A stretch of 64,000 nt of DNA from Promethearchaeota archaeon (GTDB lineage Archaea > Asgardarchaeota > Lokiarchaeia > Sigyniarchaeales > SOKP01). The stretch lies in assembly GCA_019058445.1 (NCBI GenBank), contig JAHPZA010000003.1:250810-314809 (forward strand), in the 5' to 3' direction. Position numbers and translations under genes: made by a program. Every line of letters begins with the position of its first letter. Positions within the stretch are counted from its first letter, which is position 1. The notes beneath the pieces were generated by a model that searched no databases, was not told the origin of the DNA, and was given only the letters and a program-made list of their open reading frames with translations. Shown piece after piece: positions 1-10,386 of this stretch.

Positions 1-2397
1 GGAATTCCAATTGTTGTTATTATCTTCCATGTATATCACATAGGGTTTGATACCCGCAGTCGTGGGGGTCCACGAATAATTTCGCCACATGTCCGTGCCG
101 GGTATATTGTCCATGGTATAATTCACTCCTCCGATTTCGATTAAGACCTGATTAATCCCTGAAGGATCAGTCACATTGATTGTTATGATCTCAGTATTTC
201 CCAATTCTAACGGATCTGCACTTTCACTCAAATCCGAATAGGTTGGAGGTGTATTATCTGCGATTTGCTGGAATTCTGCTCCAATAGAGTAAAAAGAGTT
301 AAGTTCATGTTGGTTATTGTATTCGGTGGCTATCCAATCAGCCGATCGACCAATATTAGAGATACGGGCTTCATCTATAATTCCTGTAAAATTATAGTCA
401 CTATCACCAAGACCATGTCTTCCAATCTCTAATGTATCTCCTAAGGCATAATTAAATGAAGTTGTATTGGTATTTGTTTCCTTATTAACTCCATCAATAA
501 ATAAAAACATACCAGATGCATTTTGACCAGCAACTACATAATGAAATTCATTATCAATGACATCTACGGTATCTGGTGCCATATTTAACCAAGTAGTTCC
601 GCTAATATATTTAAAAAAGCAAATTCTGCCATTTGGCCAAACTCTTATGGCATAATTATCTCCCCTAGTTACAATATCACCACTGTGAGAAATAGAATCA
701 TTTACTTTTATCCAAGCAGAAATAGTCAATTCGTCCTCGGGATCACAATTTGCCGGACTTGAAATAGTAATGTAATCATCATCTCCAGAACAATTTACTG
801 CTCCATCAATTTTTCCAGTTGCGTTAGTAGAGCCTCCTCCACCATCTTCGAAATTATAAGGTGTACCATCGTTATTGTTAGCAGTAGAATCTTCATGACT
901 TCCTGAAGTTCCATCGCTTGGCATCTCATCTAAATGCCATACAGCACCATAATTACTATCCCAAACTTCATATGGATTTTGTTGTGAATTCATAGTTGAA
1001 TTTCCATAATACATAGTGATATTAGTATCAGTAGAGGTGGATAACGAGGGGATTCGAACCCATGCCACTAATTGAGCATATGTACCATTATAATCTTGGT
1101 CAAATAATTCTATTTCGTGATCTAACCAAGTAGTACCATTGGTAAATGCAATATCATCGCCATCTGGTTGTACGTCATTCCGTAAGTCGGAATCAAAAAT
1201 AGAAATTAGCACAGGAAAATTAATAAGATCACTTGATCCAGAGACTTTAGTATGGTCAATTGTTATAACTTTATAACACATAAAGTCATTAAATGTAGGC
1301 ATATCTAGTTTTTCTTCAATACCAAGGGATAAGCTAGGTTCTGATGAAACTAATAATCTAATCTTAAGATCATCAAAATATGAGGTGGAATCTGAAGTAT
1401 AGGTCATTAATCCAATCTGTGCTGCACTTAGATGATCACTATCAGTAGCACTATTTTTTAATGTTCCATTTAAGTATACCTTATAGTCGGAACCTAAAGC
1501 ATCAATTCTTAAATCATACCATTGATCATCAACTAATAAACCTTCTCCACCAGATGTCTCATCAATTAGAGATGGAGAATCATCGGTCCATTTACCAATC
1601 GCACATTCATAGTCCCAAAATCCAATTCCAGCAGTATAAAAATTAGCTCCATTAGAATGTCGGAACATTACTCCTGCTCCAAAATTTCCCCCTGCATTTT
1701 TCACACGTACTTCTATCGATGCATTTTCAACAGTATACGAATTTAATAAACTTCTGCCATCAATTACGAATAAATTTTCTCGGTATTCATTGTTCACAAC
1801 GGACCATGTACCATTAACTACTGTCCAACCTTCAGCATCTCCATTTGATTGAGTAAAATCATCATAATAGTCATAAATGTTATTTTTATTAATTGAAGGG
1901 TTATTTGCTTCTTCTTTTCCATAATAAAGATAATAATTCGTATCAATTTTGCTAGAATCTATTGATGCTTGCGTTTTAAACCAAATTCGTGTATCTTGGG
2001 TATTAAAATTTGTTTCATTGATGCGATCCAATTCTATCCATTTATCTTTGGATGAGTCAAACCATACAATGCTAAGATCATTCCCATCAGTTCTTAATTT
2101 CCCAGAAGAAATTAAATTAGCAGTATCTACAGATATATTCACAGAATATCCTTTTGGAAGTGAATCTATATGATTATTAGTAATGTTTATTGGTTTTCGG
2201 AATTGATATGATTTTTTCCACCAGCTGTTAGATGATGATGAAGAGTGAATGATTGAAGTTGGTTCATCAATATCCTTATTGAATTCCTCATTACTCTCAT
2301 TAATTTTAATATTATTACTTTTAATAGAAAGTATTAGTATTAAACCGATTAAAAAAAAAAAAAGAAATAATCTACTCTCTTTTCTATTAATTCTCAA
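1..2397 (-). CDS. Secreted DUF2341/LamG surface protein, C-terminus cut off by the window edge
   Basis: The frame is open from a TTG at 2397 to the window edge (799 codons, no stop). A lysine/arginine-rich start and a Phe/Leu/Ile-rich stretch at about residues 10-25 form a signal peptide or anchor. Next come a DUF2341-type module with the hallmark YYLYYGK (about 40-160), a concanavalin/LamG-like domain (about 165-345), a second DUF2341 module (YKVITIDHTKV, WLDHEIELF, MYYGNSTM; about 365-470), a second LamG domain (about 480-690) and the start of an Ig-like repeat (TPPTYSDLSESADPLELG). The same modules recur in the protein at 5428-10386, so the two are paralogues. These domains usually bind glycans or other ligands outside the cell; the ligand here is unknown. 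No ATG fits the start, so TTG is inferred from the signal peptide. Confidence 0.85.
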   Translation of the reverse strand, partial: MRINRKESRLFLFFFLIGLILILSIKSNNIKINESNEEFNKDIDEPTSIIHSSSSSNSWWKKSYQFRKPINITNNHIDSLPKGYSVNISVDTANLISSGKLRTDGNDLSIVWFDSSKDKWIELDRINETNFNTQDTRIWFKTQASIDSSKIDTNYYLYYGKEEANNPSINKNNIYDYYDDFTQSNGDAEGWTVVNGTWSVVNNEYRENLFVIDGRSLLNSYTVENASIEVRVKNAGGNFGAGVMFRHSNGANFYTAGIGFWDYECAIGKWTDDSPSLIDETSGGEGLLVDDQWYDLRIDALGSDYKVYLNGTLKNSATDSDHLSAAQIGLMTYTSDSTSYFDDLKIRLLVSSEPSLSLGIEEKLDMPTFNDFMCYKVITIDHTKVSGSSDLINFPVLISIFDSDLRNDVQPDGDDIAFTNGTTWLDHEIELFDQDYNGTYAQLVAWVRIPSLSTSTDTNITMYYGNSTMNSQQNPYEVWDSNYGAVWHLDEMPSDGTSGSHEDSTANNNDGTPYNFEDGGGGSTNATGKIDGAVNCSGDDDYITISSPANCDPEDELTISAWIKVNDSISHSGDIVTRGDNYAIRVWPNGRICFFKYISGTTWLNMAPDTVDVIDNEFHYVVAGQNASGMFLFIDGVNKETNTNTTSFNYALGDTLEIGRHGLGDSDYNFTGIIDEARISNIGRSADWIATEYNNQHELNSFYSIGAEFQQIADNTPPTYSDLSESADPLELGNTEIITINVTDPSGINQVLIEIGGVNYTMDNIPGTDMWRNYSWTPTTAGIKPYVIYMEDNNNNWNS

Positions 2398-2876
2398 CCC
2401 TAAAACCTCGTAAATTTTATTGGTTTTCTCTTTTATTTTACAAATTTGGAAAACTCTATTTAAATAAATAAAAAATTTTATTTATAAATGAATTAGTTTA
2501 GCCCAAAAAGTCATGTGAAAATAAAGATTATCTTTTAATCATTAATTTTTTTGAAAATATTAAAGATAAAAATTTAGCATTTGATTATTAAAACGAATTG
2601 AGTAAGGAAAAATTGAGAGAAAAGATCAACTGAATCCTTTTTATACATTTTTATAAAATCTTAATAATTCCAGAGAGAGAGTACTTAAGAGGAAACATAA
2701 TTCGAGACAAGGAACCAGAATAATATACCTTAAGGTGCTAGAGATTTATAACATTATATAAAGAATTAATATATTTTATCTATTGGCATCTGCTTATATT
2801 TAAATAATTAATATAACATTAGTAATATTAATGGAATCACAATTATTTCATAGTATCAATTAAATTTTTATCAGTT
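2398..2876. promoter_or_regulatory. Divergent intergenic region with two archaeal promoters
   Basis: This 479-bp AT-rich gap has no convincing gene. On the minus strand a TATA-like TTTATAAATA lies at 2479-2488, 82-91 bases before the TTG at 2397. Its sequence and setting (ATTCATTTATA just upstream, TTTCAC further up) match the promoter of the paralogous gene starting at 10386. On the plus strand ATTATATAAAG at about 2752-2762 is the likely TATA box of the GTPase gene. Its start codon is 115 bases further on, so a short 5' leader is expected. Confidence 0.5.
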
Positions 2877-5345
2877 TTGACAGTAAATAAAAATCAGCTC
2901 CTTACTGAATTGTTTAATAATTTTTTAGAAATTGATAAACAGATAGAAGCAATCATAGTTTCCGATGAAGAAGGATTTGTTATTGCTGGGGAAAAAAGAA
3001 AAGATGTTGATATGGAATTGGTTTCTTTTTTAACCGCAGTTGTCAACCCAATCATAGAACGTATGCGGAATGAATTTTCTTTTAAAAGATTTGGCACAGC
3101 AAGTTTCGATACAGATAAAAATCGTTTACTTTTTATTTCTATAGATGAAATAACTACTTTAAGTGTTGTTTTAGAAAGTGTGGCTTCGATCGATAAATTA
3201 GCTCCATATACATATTTTCTTGCCGAAAAAATTGCACAAATTCTTAATGTCAATGAGGGTGATTTAATACAATTAAATATTCCTGATTTTGAATACGAAG
3301 TGGAATCTTATAAAAGTTCCAATAGATTGAAAAACCAAATATATCAGAGTAGATTAGATCACGGAGGTACCTATCGCTTTAAATTTATAATAATCGGTGA
3401 TCACGAAGTTGGGAAGACTTCAATAATTCGAAGGTTTGTAGAAAATAAATTCTTAGCAGATTATCGTACTACTATAGGTCTTAATATATTATCACATGAT
3501 TTTGAAGCTTTTGGAAATGATGTCAGTTTATTCCTTTGGGACATAGGCGCACAGGAATACTTCAAAAGATATAGAAAAACCTATTATGGAGGAGCTCAAG
3601 CAGCATTCATAGTATTTGACCTGACGGCTCGAGAAACATTTGATAATGTCATAAATTGGTATAATGAACTTATGGAATTTATTGAAAATAAGGAATTACC
3701 AATTATAATAGTGGGAAATAAAACTGATTTGTATGAACAAAGAATAATTACTTTTGAAGAGGGTGCGAATCTCGCGAGTGAATTATCTGAGGTATCTGAT
3801 TATTCAATTAAGTCGGGATTATCTGAATTCTCTGATCTATCAGATTTATCTGAAGAAATAAAAACAAAAATTCCATATATAGAAACAAGTGCTTTAACGG
3901 GAGATCATGTTATAGATGCTTTTAATTTAATATGTTATCATTTCATAATAAGAAGCAAGGAAATAGAAGAAGTAAGATTAGATAACGAGATAATAAGTGA
4001 AATCAATTCAATCTTAGACAATATCGGATCTTTAAATTTATCTTTCATAACTAAGGATTCATTATGGAGCCCTGGTTTACAAATTCTAACTGAAATAAAA
4101 CAATTGGGAGAATATTTAAAATATAAAGATACCAAGAAAGAAAAAATATACCAATATACAAACGGCTTAATCATAAAGAATTATCTGTACAACTCTTTTA
4201 AAATTTCTGACTCTGATGGAGTTTTATGTTTATTTGATGCGAGAGAGAAAGATCATATTGACCCAAAATGGAGGGAAATAGTAATTAAAATCTTAAATGA
4301 AATTGAAATTGATAGAGTTGTGTTTATTGGAATTAGGATATCTCAAAAGACGGATTGGTCACTACTGAAAGAAGAACTTGATGTACATAATCATGTAAAA
4401 GACAAAAGTTTATCGTATTCATTTTTTAAAATCGAGGATGATTACAGAATGCTTATACACGAGGAACTCGTAGTCATGCTAAATTTTATTAAACAACGTT
4501 TATTTACAATCAAATTAGAAGAAAAGGCTGTAAGCGCAGTTAAAGTTGAAGCTAATGAAGTAATAACAGAAAAGGAGGCAGAAATTAAATCACAGCACTT
4601 AAGAAGTTTTAAAATGAAAGAAGAATTTGAGAGCGATAGTAATACTGCCGAAATTAAGAATGAAGAATCACTACCAAATAATTCAATAAAAGAGCCTCAA
4701 ATTAAAGTAAGTGGAACTGATAGTCAAATTGAATACTTAAAGAATGAAATTATTAAATACGAAAAGAAAGGAAAGAAAGGTAAAAAATTAAAAGAATTGT
4801 TAAAAGATCTCGGCCGTGCCTATACTCTAAAAGGTGAATATGATAATGCAATAGACGTGTTAAAGAAATCATTAGAAATAGACTCGAAATTTGCAGTTGC
4901 TTGGAATATCTTAGGTGCCGATTATTTCGCTAAATGTGACTATAGTCAAGCGATCGATGCGTTCCTACATCTAGTAAAACTTGAACCAAATAACCATTCT
5001 GCATGGTATAATCTTGGTCGTGTCTACACCATAAGGAGTGAATATGACAATGCAATAAAAGCGTTAAGGAAAGCACTAGAAATCGATTCGAACTTTGCGA
5101 TCGCTTGGAATGTCATGGGTGCCGCTTATTATGGCAAAGGGATCTATAATAAAGCTATAAATTCGTTCCAGCAATTTTTAAAGCTTGAACCGAATGATCC
5201 TGCGGCTTGGTATAACTTAGCTGAATGCTTTTTTTCTACGGAATATTATAAAGATGCTCTTGATGCTTGTAATCGCAGTTTGGAAATTGAGATTAATTTT
5301 GAAGCGGCATTAAAGCTCCAGGAAAGAATATTAGATAATTTATAA
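2877..5345 (+). CDS. Roadblock - Ras-like GTPase - TPR fusion protein (copy 1)
   Basis: This 822-residue protein has an N-terminal roadblock/LC7-like domain (about 5-125), then a small GTPase domain (about 165-365). GTPase motifs are P-loop GDHEVGKT (174-181), switch I TTIGLN, G3 WDIGAQ (221-226), G4 NKTD (281-284) and G5 ETSA (336-339). A second alpha/beta region (about 375-545, LCLFDAREKDH and VVFIGIR) may be a degenerate GTPase. A charged linker leads to about five TPRs (640-822). In bacteria, roadblock MglB is the GAP for MglA, so a built-in regulator is plausible. About 28 extra residues rich in Leu-Ser-Asp sit between G4 and G5. The Gly equivalent to Ras Gly60 is Ala225. TTG 2877 is the only reasonable start in frame. 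Its paralogue is at 10716-13406. Confidence 0.9.
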   Translation: MTVNKNQLLTELFNNFLEIDKQIEAIIVSDEEGFVIAGEKRKDVDMELVSFLTAVVNPIIERMRNEFSFKRFGTASFDTDKNRLLFISIDEITTLSVVLESVASIDKLAPYTYFLAEKIAQILNVNEGDLIQLNIPDFEYEVESYKSSNRLKNQIYQSRLDHGGTYRFKFIIIGDHEVGKTSIIRRFVENKFLADYRTTIGLNILSHDFEAFGNDVSLFLWDIGAQEYFKRYRKTYYGGAQAAFIVFDLTARETFDNVINWYNELMEFIENKELPIIIVGNKTDLYEQRIITFEEGANLASELSEVSDYSIKSGLSEFSDLSDLSEEIKTKIPYIETSALTGDHVIDAFNLICYHFIIRSKEIEEVRLDNEIISEINSILDNIGSLNLSFITKDSLWSPGLQILTEIKQLGEYLKYKDTKKEKIYQYTNGLIIKNYLYNSFKISDSDGVLCLFDAREKDHIDPKWREIVIKILNEIEIDRVVFIGIRISQKTDWSLLKEELDVHNHVKDKSLSYSFFKIEDDYRMLIHEELVVMLNFIKQRLFTIKLEEKAVSAVKVEANEVITEKEAEIKSQHLRSFKMKEEFESDSNTAEIKNEESLPNNSIKEPQIKVSGTDSQIEYLKNEIIKYEKKGKKGKKLKELLKDLGRAYTLKGEYDNAIDVLKKSLEIDSKFAVAWNILGADYFAKCDYSQAIDAFLHLVKLEPNNHSAWYNLGRVYTIRSEYDNAIKALRKALEIDSNFAIAWNVMGAAYYGKGIYNKAINSFQQFLKLEPNDPAAWYNLAECFFSTEYYKDALDACNRSLEIEINFEAALKLQERILDNL

Positions 5346-5427
5346 AGATCTTGAATAAATTAAGAAATTATTATTTTAATAATAATAAAAAATTTAGAAA
5401 AAAATTTAATTAATTTTTATTTTAATC

Positions 5428-8400
5428 CTAATCAATTATACTTTCAATTGTTTCTAACTCTTTTTCTCTTGGTTCACCGCTTCTTTTTTTAATAAAAATG
5501 ATAATGCCAATTAGGGCTCCTACTGATCCTCCAATTATCACCAGAATCATCGGTAAAAAATCAGAATCTCCGCTGCTACTTGAACTTCCACCACCGCCAC
5601 CACCGCCACCGCCATCAGAGGGAGGAGGTGTAGCACTTATTACAAAAATTTGTTCGCTAACAGAGTTCCAATTATTATTGTAATCTTTCATGTATATGGT
5701 ATAAGTATGATAACCAGTAGTGGTGGGGGTCCAAGAATCGTTACACCACATATCAGTCCCAGCGATATTTCTCATGCTATAGTTGATACCTCCGATTTCA
5801 ATCAAGACTTGCTCGATCCCTGAAATATCTGTTATAAGTATTGTGATATTTTCTATATTCCCCAAAGTTAAAGGATCAGCACTTTCTTCTAGATCGGAAT
5901 ACTCCGGTTTTATTGTATCTTGAACTTGAATTATGCCACACGCAGTAGTGTTCCAATTATTTCCAATATCCCGTATGTGTATAGTATAATCATAATCACC
6001 TGTATCTAAAGGTGTCCAAGTATCATTTTGCCACTTGTTCGCGCTAATATTTACCATAGTGAAATTAATATTGATGGGTCCAAGTTCAATTTCAAAAATG
6101 ACTTCTAAAATACCCAAATCATCAAATACATCAATGGAAATAATTTCATTATTCCCTAACTCCAAAGGATTTTCATTAATTTGTAGATTTTCCCAAGTTG
6201 GAGGTGTTGTGTCAGAACTATCAATTACGCTAATTGAATCAGTAGTCAAATTCCAATTCCCATAAGTATCATTCATATATATGGTAAAGTAATATATTCC
6301 CGTCTCGGAAGGTGTCCATGTATCATTTTGCCAAGTATTTCCTCCAATATTGACCATTGTATAGTTTTTATTATCTATTTCAAATAGTACTTGCGATACA
6401 TCTGAGAGATCAGTGACATCAATCATAATAGTTTCTGTGCTATCTTTTTCAATTGTTTTAGTGTAGATTAGATTGAACCACATTGGACCTGTAGTATCCA
6501 CTACTTGAATTGAATCGCTAGTGGAATTCCAGTTATTATGTTTATCTTCAATATATATTGTAAAATTATGTTTTCCTGCAAAAGTCGGGGTCCAAGAATT
6601 ATTATGCCAAGTATTTCCACTCACATATTCCATGGAGTAATTAGTTAGTTCATTGATTTCAATTAAAACCTGGTTGATCCCGGACAGATCAGAAACATCA
6701 ATTGAAATGATCTCTGTATCTCCTAATTCTAAAAACTCTTCACTTTCTCCTAAATTAGACCAAGAAGGGGGAGTATTATCTTGTACGAAAATATCTCCAC
6801 TAGTAGAATTCCAATTATTATGGTTATCCTCCATATATATGGTATAATTATGTTTACCTGTAAATGCTGGTGTCCAAGAATTATTACACCAGGTATTTCC
6901 ACTCACATACTCCATGGTGTAATTATTTAATTCATTGATTTCAATTAAAATCTGGTTGATTCCGGACAGATCAAAAACATCAATTAATATGATCTCTGTA
7001 TCACCTAATTCTAATATATCTTCACTTTCAACTAAATTAGTCCAGGAAGGTGGTGTTGTATCAACCTTTTGAGTAGTTCCAAGAGAGTAAAAGTTATTGG
7101 GATCTTGTGTATTATTATATTTTGTAGCAATCCAACTGGATGAGCGAATAACATTTGAAATACGGATTTCATCTAATGTTCCATTCCATTCTTGCATTAT
7201 AGTTCCAGGACTCCTTCCAACACTAAGAATAGATGTTCCAGCGGAAGTAATTCCACTATAGGAATTGGAACTTTTTTCAACTCCATCAAGATAGAGCTTT
7301 AAATAACCATTAGTAGAATCAGCAACTGCAACAACATAATGCCATTGACCGTCTGTGATTAAACTTAAATCCATTGATACAGATTTTGTATTATCATCTA
7401 CAAAGAACAAGAAATTATTTTCATCTAACTTGCCTAGCCAATAATTTTGATTATCACTTGTACTTCCCCACTTTGCTAATACTATTTCAACATTAGTATC
7501 GGTATCATTAGTCTTAATCCAGCTCGATATTGTAATATCCGCATTAAGTTGCAAACTACTACTATGAGAAACATTAAAGTGCATTTCATTAGAATCAGAA
7601 CTTCCCTCAAATGAAAGACCCCCATCGATTTTTCCTTCTCCTTGATTTGAGGAATCTAAATTTCCTTGTGTTCCATCATTGTCATTTTCAGTGCTATCTT
7701 TAAATTGAGGGTCAGGATCTTCTGGATTTTCTTTTAAATGCCACACCCCTTTATAGTTGGTATCCCAGACTCCTGTAGGATTTTCTCGGGAATTCATATT
7801 AGTGATATTGCCAAAATACATTATAATATTTGTATCAATAGATGTGGAAAGAAAGGGAACTTTAACCCAAACAATCAATTTAGCTTCAGTATCACTATAA
7901 CTTTGGTTAAACTGTTCAATTTCATGATCTAACCATTTATTTCCTTGCGTAAAAGCAATATTATCTCCATCTGGTTGAGCATAATCATGTAAATCTTCAT
8001 CCAACATTGAGATTAATAATGGAAAGTTAATATGACATCCTGATCCGAATACTTTAGTATGATCGATTGTAATTACTTTATAATAGCGAAATTGATATAC
8101 ATTAGAGGGTTCATCATATATAGTTTTTTCTGTTCCAACATTATAGAAACTATTTGGATCATATTGATTGTTATATTCTGTAGCTATCCAATCCGCCGAA
8201 TGACCAATATTAGAGATACGGACTTCATCGATAATTCCTGAAAAATTATAGTTACCACTACCAGCACCATGTCTACTAATCTCTATGGTATCTCCTAAGA
8301 TATAATTAAATGAGGTAGTATTGGTATTTGTGCCTTTTCTAAAACCATCAACGAATAAAAACATACCAGATGCATTTTGACCTGCAACTATATAATGAAA

Positions 8401-10386
8401 TTCATTATCTATAATGTTTACGCCAGTTGGTACCAGGTATTCCCATGTAGTTCCGCTAATATATTTAATAAAGCAAACATTTCCATCAGGATAAACTCTT
8501 ATCGCATAAACATCTCCCCGCGATACTATTTCTTCACTGTGAGAAATCGAATCATTTACTTTTATCCAAGCTGATACAGTCAATTTGTTTATTGGATCTG
8601 TATTTGTTGGACTTGGAATAGTAATATAATCGTCATCACCAGAACAATTTACTGCCCCATCAATTTTTCCAATTACATTAGTAGAACCTCCACCTCCATC
8701 TTGAAAATTCTGAGGCGTGCCATCATTATTATTAGTAGTAGAGTCTTGATGACCTCCTATAGTTCCGTCGTTCGGTGCCTCATTTAAATGCCAAACTGCG
8801 CCATAATTACTGTTCCATACACCAATTGGGTTCTCTTGTGCTATCATGGTAGAATTTCCATAGTACATATGGATTTTCGTATCTGAGTCTGTAGATAACG
8901 AGGGAATACGGACCCATACAATTAATTGGGCATGAGTATCACTATATGATTGGTTAAAAAGCTCAATCTCGTGATCTAACCATGCATTATTAATACCAAA
9001 TGCTAAGTCATCTCCATCAGGTTGAGCATGATCATGGAGATCTGAATCAACAATCGATATTAGCGCTGGAAAATTAATGAGGCTCTCTGAACCATTAACT
9101 TTTGTATGATTTATCGTTAGTTCTTTATAATATGTAAAATTTTCAACATTAGGAGGATGCTCAGTTACATTATATTCCTTCCCTATTGAATAAAAAGAAT
9201 TTGGATCATATTGGTTGTTATATTCTGTGGCAATACAATCTGCCGAACGAGATACATTAGAAAGACGGACCTCATCAATTATACCATTCCATCTATTATC
9301 AACAGATTGGTTCCAACTCCCAATTTGTATAGGTTGATCATTAGTACCTATTGTTATACTTGCAGATGTCTGATCTTCACTAATTCCATTTATAAATAAG
9401 TACATATTTGATCCATCATAGACCCCAGCAATATGCGTCCAAGTATTTATTGGCATTACAGTTGTTGATTCTAAAGCTACCATACTATCGGAGATGCCAG
9501 TTGTTATTTCAAACCTAGGATATTGATCGCCTCCATAGCCAGGAGTAGTGCTTAAACCTAAAGAAAACATATTCCAAGGATTTCCTCCTGATTGAGTTGG
9601 TTTAACTAATATTTTAGCGTATTGTTGTAAACTAGAATCCCAGCCTTTATAGTAAGCCCAAGCTTCAATCGTTATCGCATTGGTAATGTCTAAACTGTCA
9701 TCGTCAGATATATTCAATCTATTATCATTTCCTTCAAAATTTATACCGCCATTGATTTGTGCCTCCACTTGATCATTTGAATCCATAGACCCATAACTTG
9801 TTCCATTATTAGCGTATTGGGTGCTATCTAAAATTTCCCCTTGTTCACCTATAGGTGTTTCTTTTAAATGCCAAACTCCTACATAATCATCATCCCATAC
9901 TCCGGATGGATTTTCTTGAGATTCCATAGTCTCATTTCCATAATACATATAAATTTTAGTATCATAGGATGTTGAAAGTGAAGGAATACGTACCCACGCA
10001 ACTAAATGCGCGTGTGTACTGCTATAAGATTGGTTAAAATGCTCTATTTCGTGGTCTAACCATTCAACACCATCAGAAAAAGCAATATCATTCCCAGTTG
10101 ATTGGGTATGATTATGTAAATCAGCATCATAAATATCTATTAAGAGAGGAAAATTTTCATGGGAGCTTGTTCCATTCACTTTTGTATGATCTATTGTAAT
10201 TATTTTGTGATAGGAAAAATAATTATTTGAGGCTGTTCGAATCGGTGGAAGTACATCTTTATCATTATTTTTATAGTCTTGAATATTATTATTATTTTTA
10301 CTTGGGTAAGCAGAGAATTGAATCAGTGAAATTGAGCCAATTATCAAGAGAATTAAAATTAAACTTGTTAATTTGCTAATTTTCAT
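5428..10386 (-). CDS. Giant membrane-anchored DUF2341/LamG/Ig-like surface protein
   Basis: This 1652-residue protein starts with a signal peptide (1-27). Three DUF2341 + LamG-like pairs follow (about 57-405, 415-755, 770-1100), each with the hallmarks ITIDHTKV, WLDHEIE and MYYGN. Then come five Ig-like repeats of about 90 residues, each opening with a variant of TPPSWxNL and carrying ELGDTEII and SWTP signatures (about 1105-1580). A polyproline/polyglycine/polyserine linker leads to one membrane helix (about 1604-1628) and a basic/acidic cytosolic tail. It should sit on the cell surface as a ligand- or glycan-binding stalk; I see no catalytic domain. Many NxS/T sequons fit archaeal N-glycosylation. 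It converges on the GTPase gene at 2877-5345 and diverges from the one at 10716. It is the intact paralogue of the gene at 1-2397. Confidence 0.9.
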   Translation of the reverse strand: MKISKLTSLILILLIIGSISLIQFSAYPSKNNNNIQDYKNNDKDVLPPIRTASNNYFSYHKIITIDHTKVNGTSSHENFPLLIDIYDADLHNHTQSTGNDIAFSDGVEWLDHEIEHFNQSYSSTHAHLVAWVRIPSLSTSYDTKIYMYYGNETMESQENPSGVWDDDYVGVWHLKETPIGEQGEILDSTQYANNGTSYGSMDSNDQVEAQINGGINFEGNDNRLNISDDDSLDITNAITIEAWAYYKGWDSSLQQYAKILVKPTQSGGNPWNMFSLGLSTTPGYGGDQYPRFEITTGISDSMVALESTTVMPINTWTHIAGVYDGSNMYLFINGISEDQTSASITIGTNDQPIQIGSWNQSVDNRWNGIIDEVRLSNVSRSADCIATEYNNQYDPNSFYSIGKEYNVTEHPPNVENFTYYKELTINHTKVNGSESLINFPALISIVDSDLHDHAQPDGDDLAFGINNAWLDHEIELFNQSYSDTHAQLIVWVRIPSLSTDSDTKIHMYYGNSTMIAQENPIGVWNSNYGAVWHLNEAPNDGTIGGHQDSTTNNNDGTPQNFQDGGGGSTNVIGKIDGAVNCSGDDDYITIPSPTNTDPINKLTVSAWIKVNDSISHSEEIVSRGDVYAIRVYPDGNVCFIKYISGTTWEYLVPTGVNIIDNEFHYIVAGQNASGMFLFVDGFRKGTNTNTTSFNYILGDTIEISRHGAGSGNYNFSGIIDEVRISNIGHSADWIATEYNNQYDPNSFYNVGTEKTIYDEPSNVYQFRYYKVITIDHTKVFGSGCHINFPLLISMLDEDLHDYAQPDGDNIAFTQGNKWLDHEIEQFNQSYSDTEAKLIVWVKVPFLSTSIDTNIIMYFGNITNMNSRENPTGVWDTNYKGVWHLKENPEDPDPQFKDSTENDNDGTQGNLDSSNQGEGKIDGGLSFEGSSDSNEMHFNVSHSSSLQLNADITISSWIKTNDTDTNVEIVLAKWGSTSDNQNYWLGKLDENNFLFFVDDNTKSVSMDLSLITDGQWHYVVAVADSTNGYLKLYLDGVEKSSNSYSGITSAGTSILSVGRSPGTIMQEWNGTLDEIRISNVIRSSSWIATKYNNTQDPNNFYSLGTTQKVDTTPPSWTNLVESEDILELGDTEIILIDVFDLSGINQILIEINELNNYTMEYVSGNTWCNNSWTPAFTGKHNYTIYMEDNHNNWNSTSGDIFVQDNTPPSWSNLGESEEFLELGDTEIISIDVSDLSGINQVLIEINELTNYSMEYVSGNTWHNNSWTPTFAGKHNFTIYIEDKHNNWNSTSDSIQVVDTTGPMWFNLIYTKTIEKDSTETIMIDVTDLSDVSQVLFEIDNKNYTMVNIGGNTWQNDTWTPSETGIYYFTIYMNDTYGNWNLTTDSISVIDSSDTTPPTWENLQINENPLELGNNEIISIDVFDDLGILEVIFEIELGPININFTMVNISANKWQNDTWTPLDTGDYDYTIHIRDIGNNWNTTACGIIQVQDTIKPEYSDLEESADPLTLGNIENITILITDISGIEQVLIEIGGINYSMRNIAGTDMWCNDSWTPTTTGYHTYTIYMKDYNNNWNSVSEQIFVISATPPPSDGGGGGGGGGSSSSSGDSDFLPMILVIIGGSVGALIGIIIFIKKRSGEPREKELETIESIID

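Noticed and set aside
5498..5683. Plus-strand proline-rich frame
   Set aside because: It is the antisense of the glycine-rich linker and membrane helix of the surface protein; no promoter or family match.
5428..10386. Repeated segments that could suggest a CRISPR or other DNA repeat array
   Set aside because: The repeats are in-frame protein modules (DUF2341, LamG, Ig-like) of 90-350 residues with diverged DNA, not short direct repeats with spacers.
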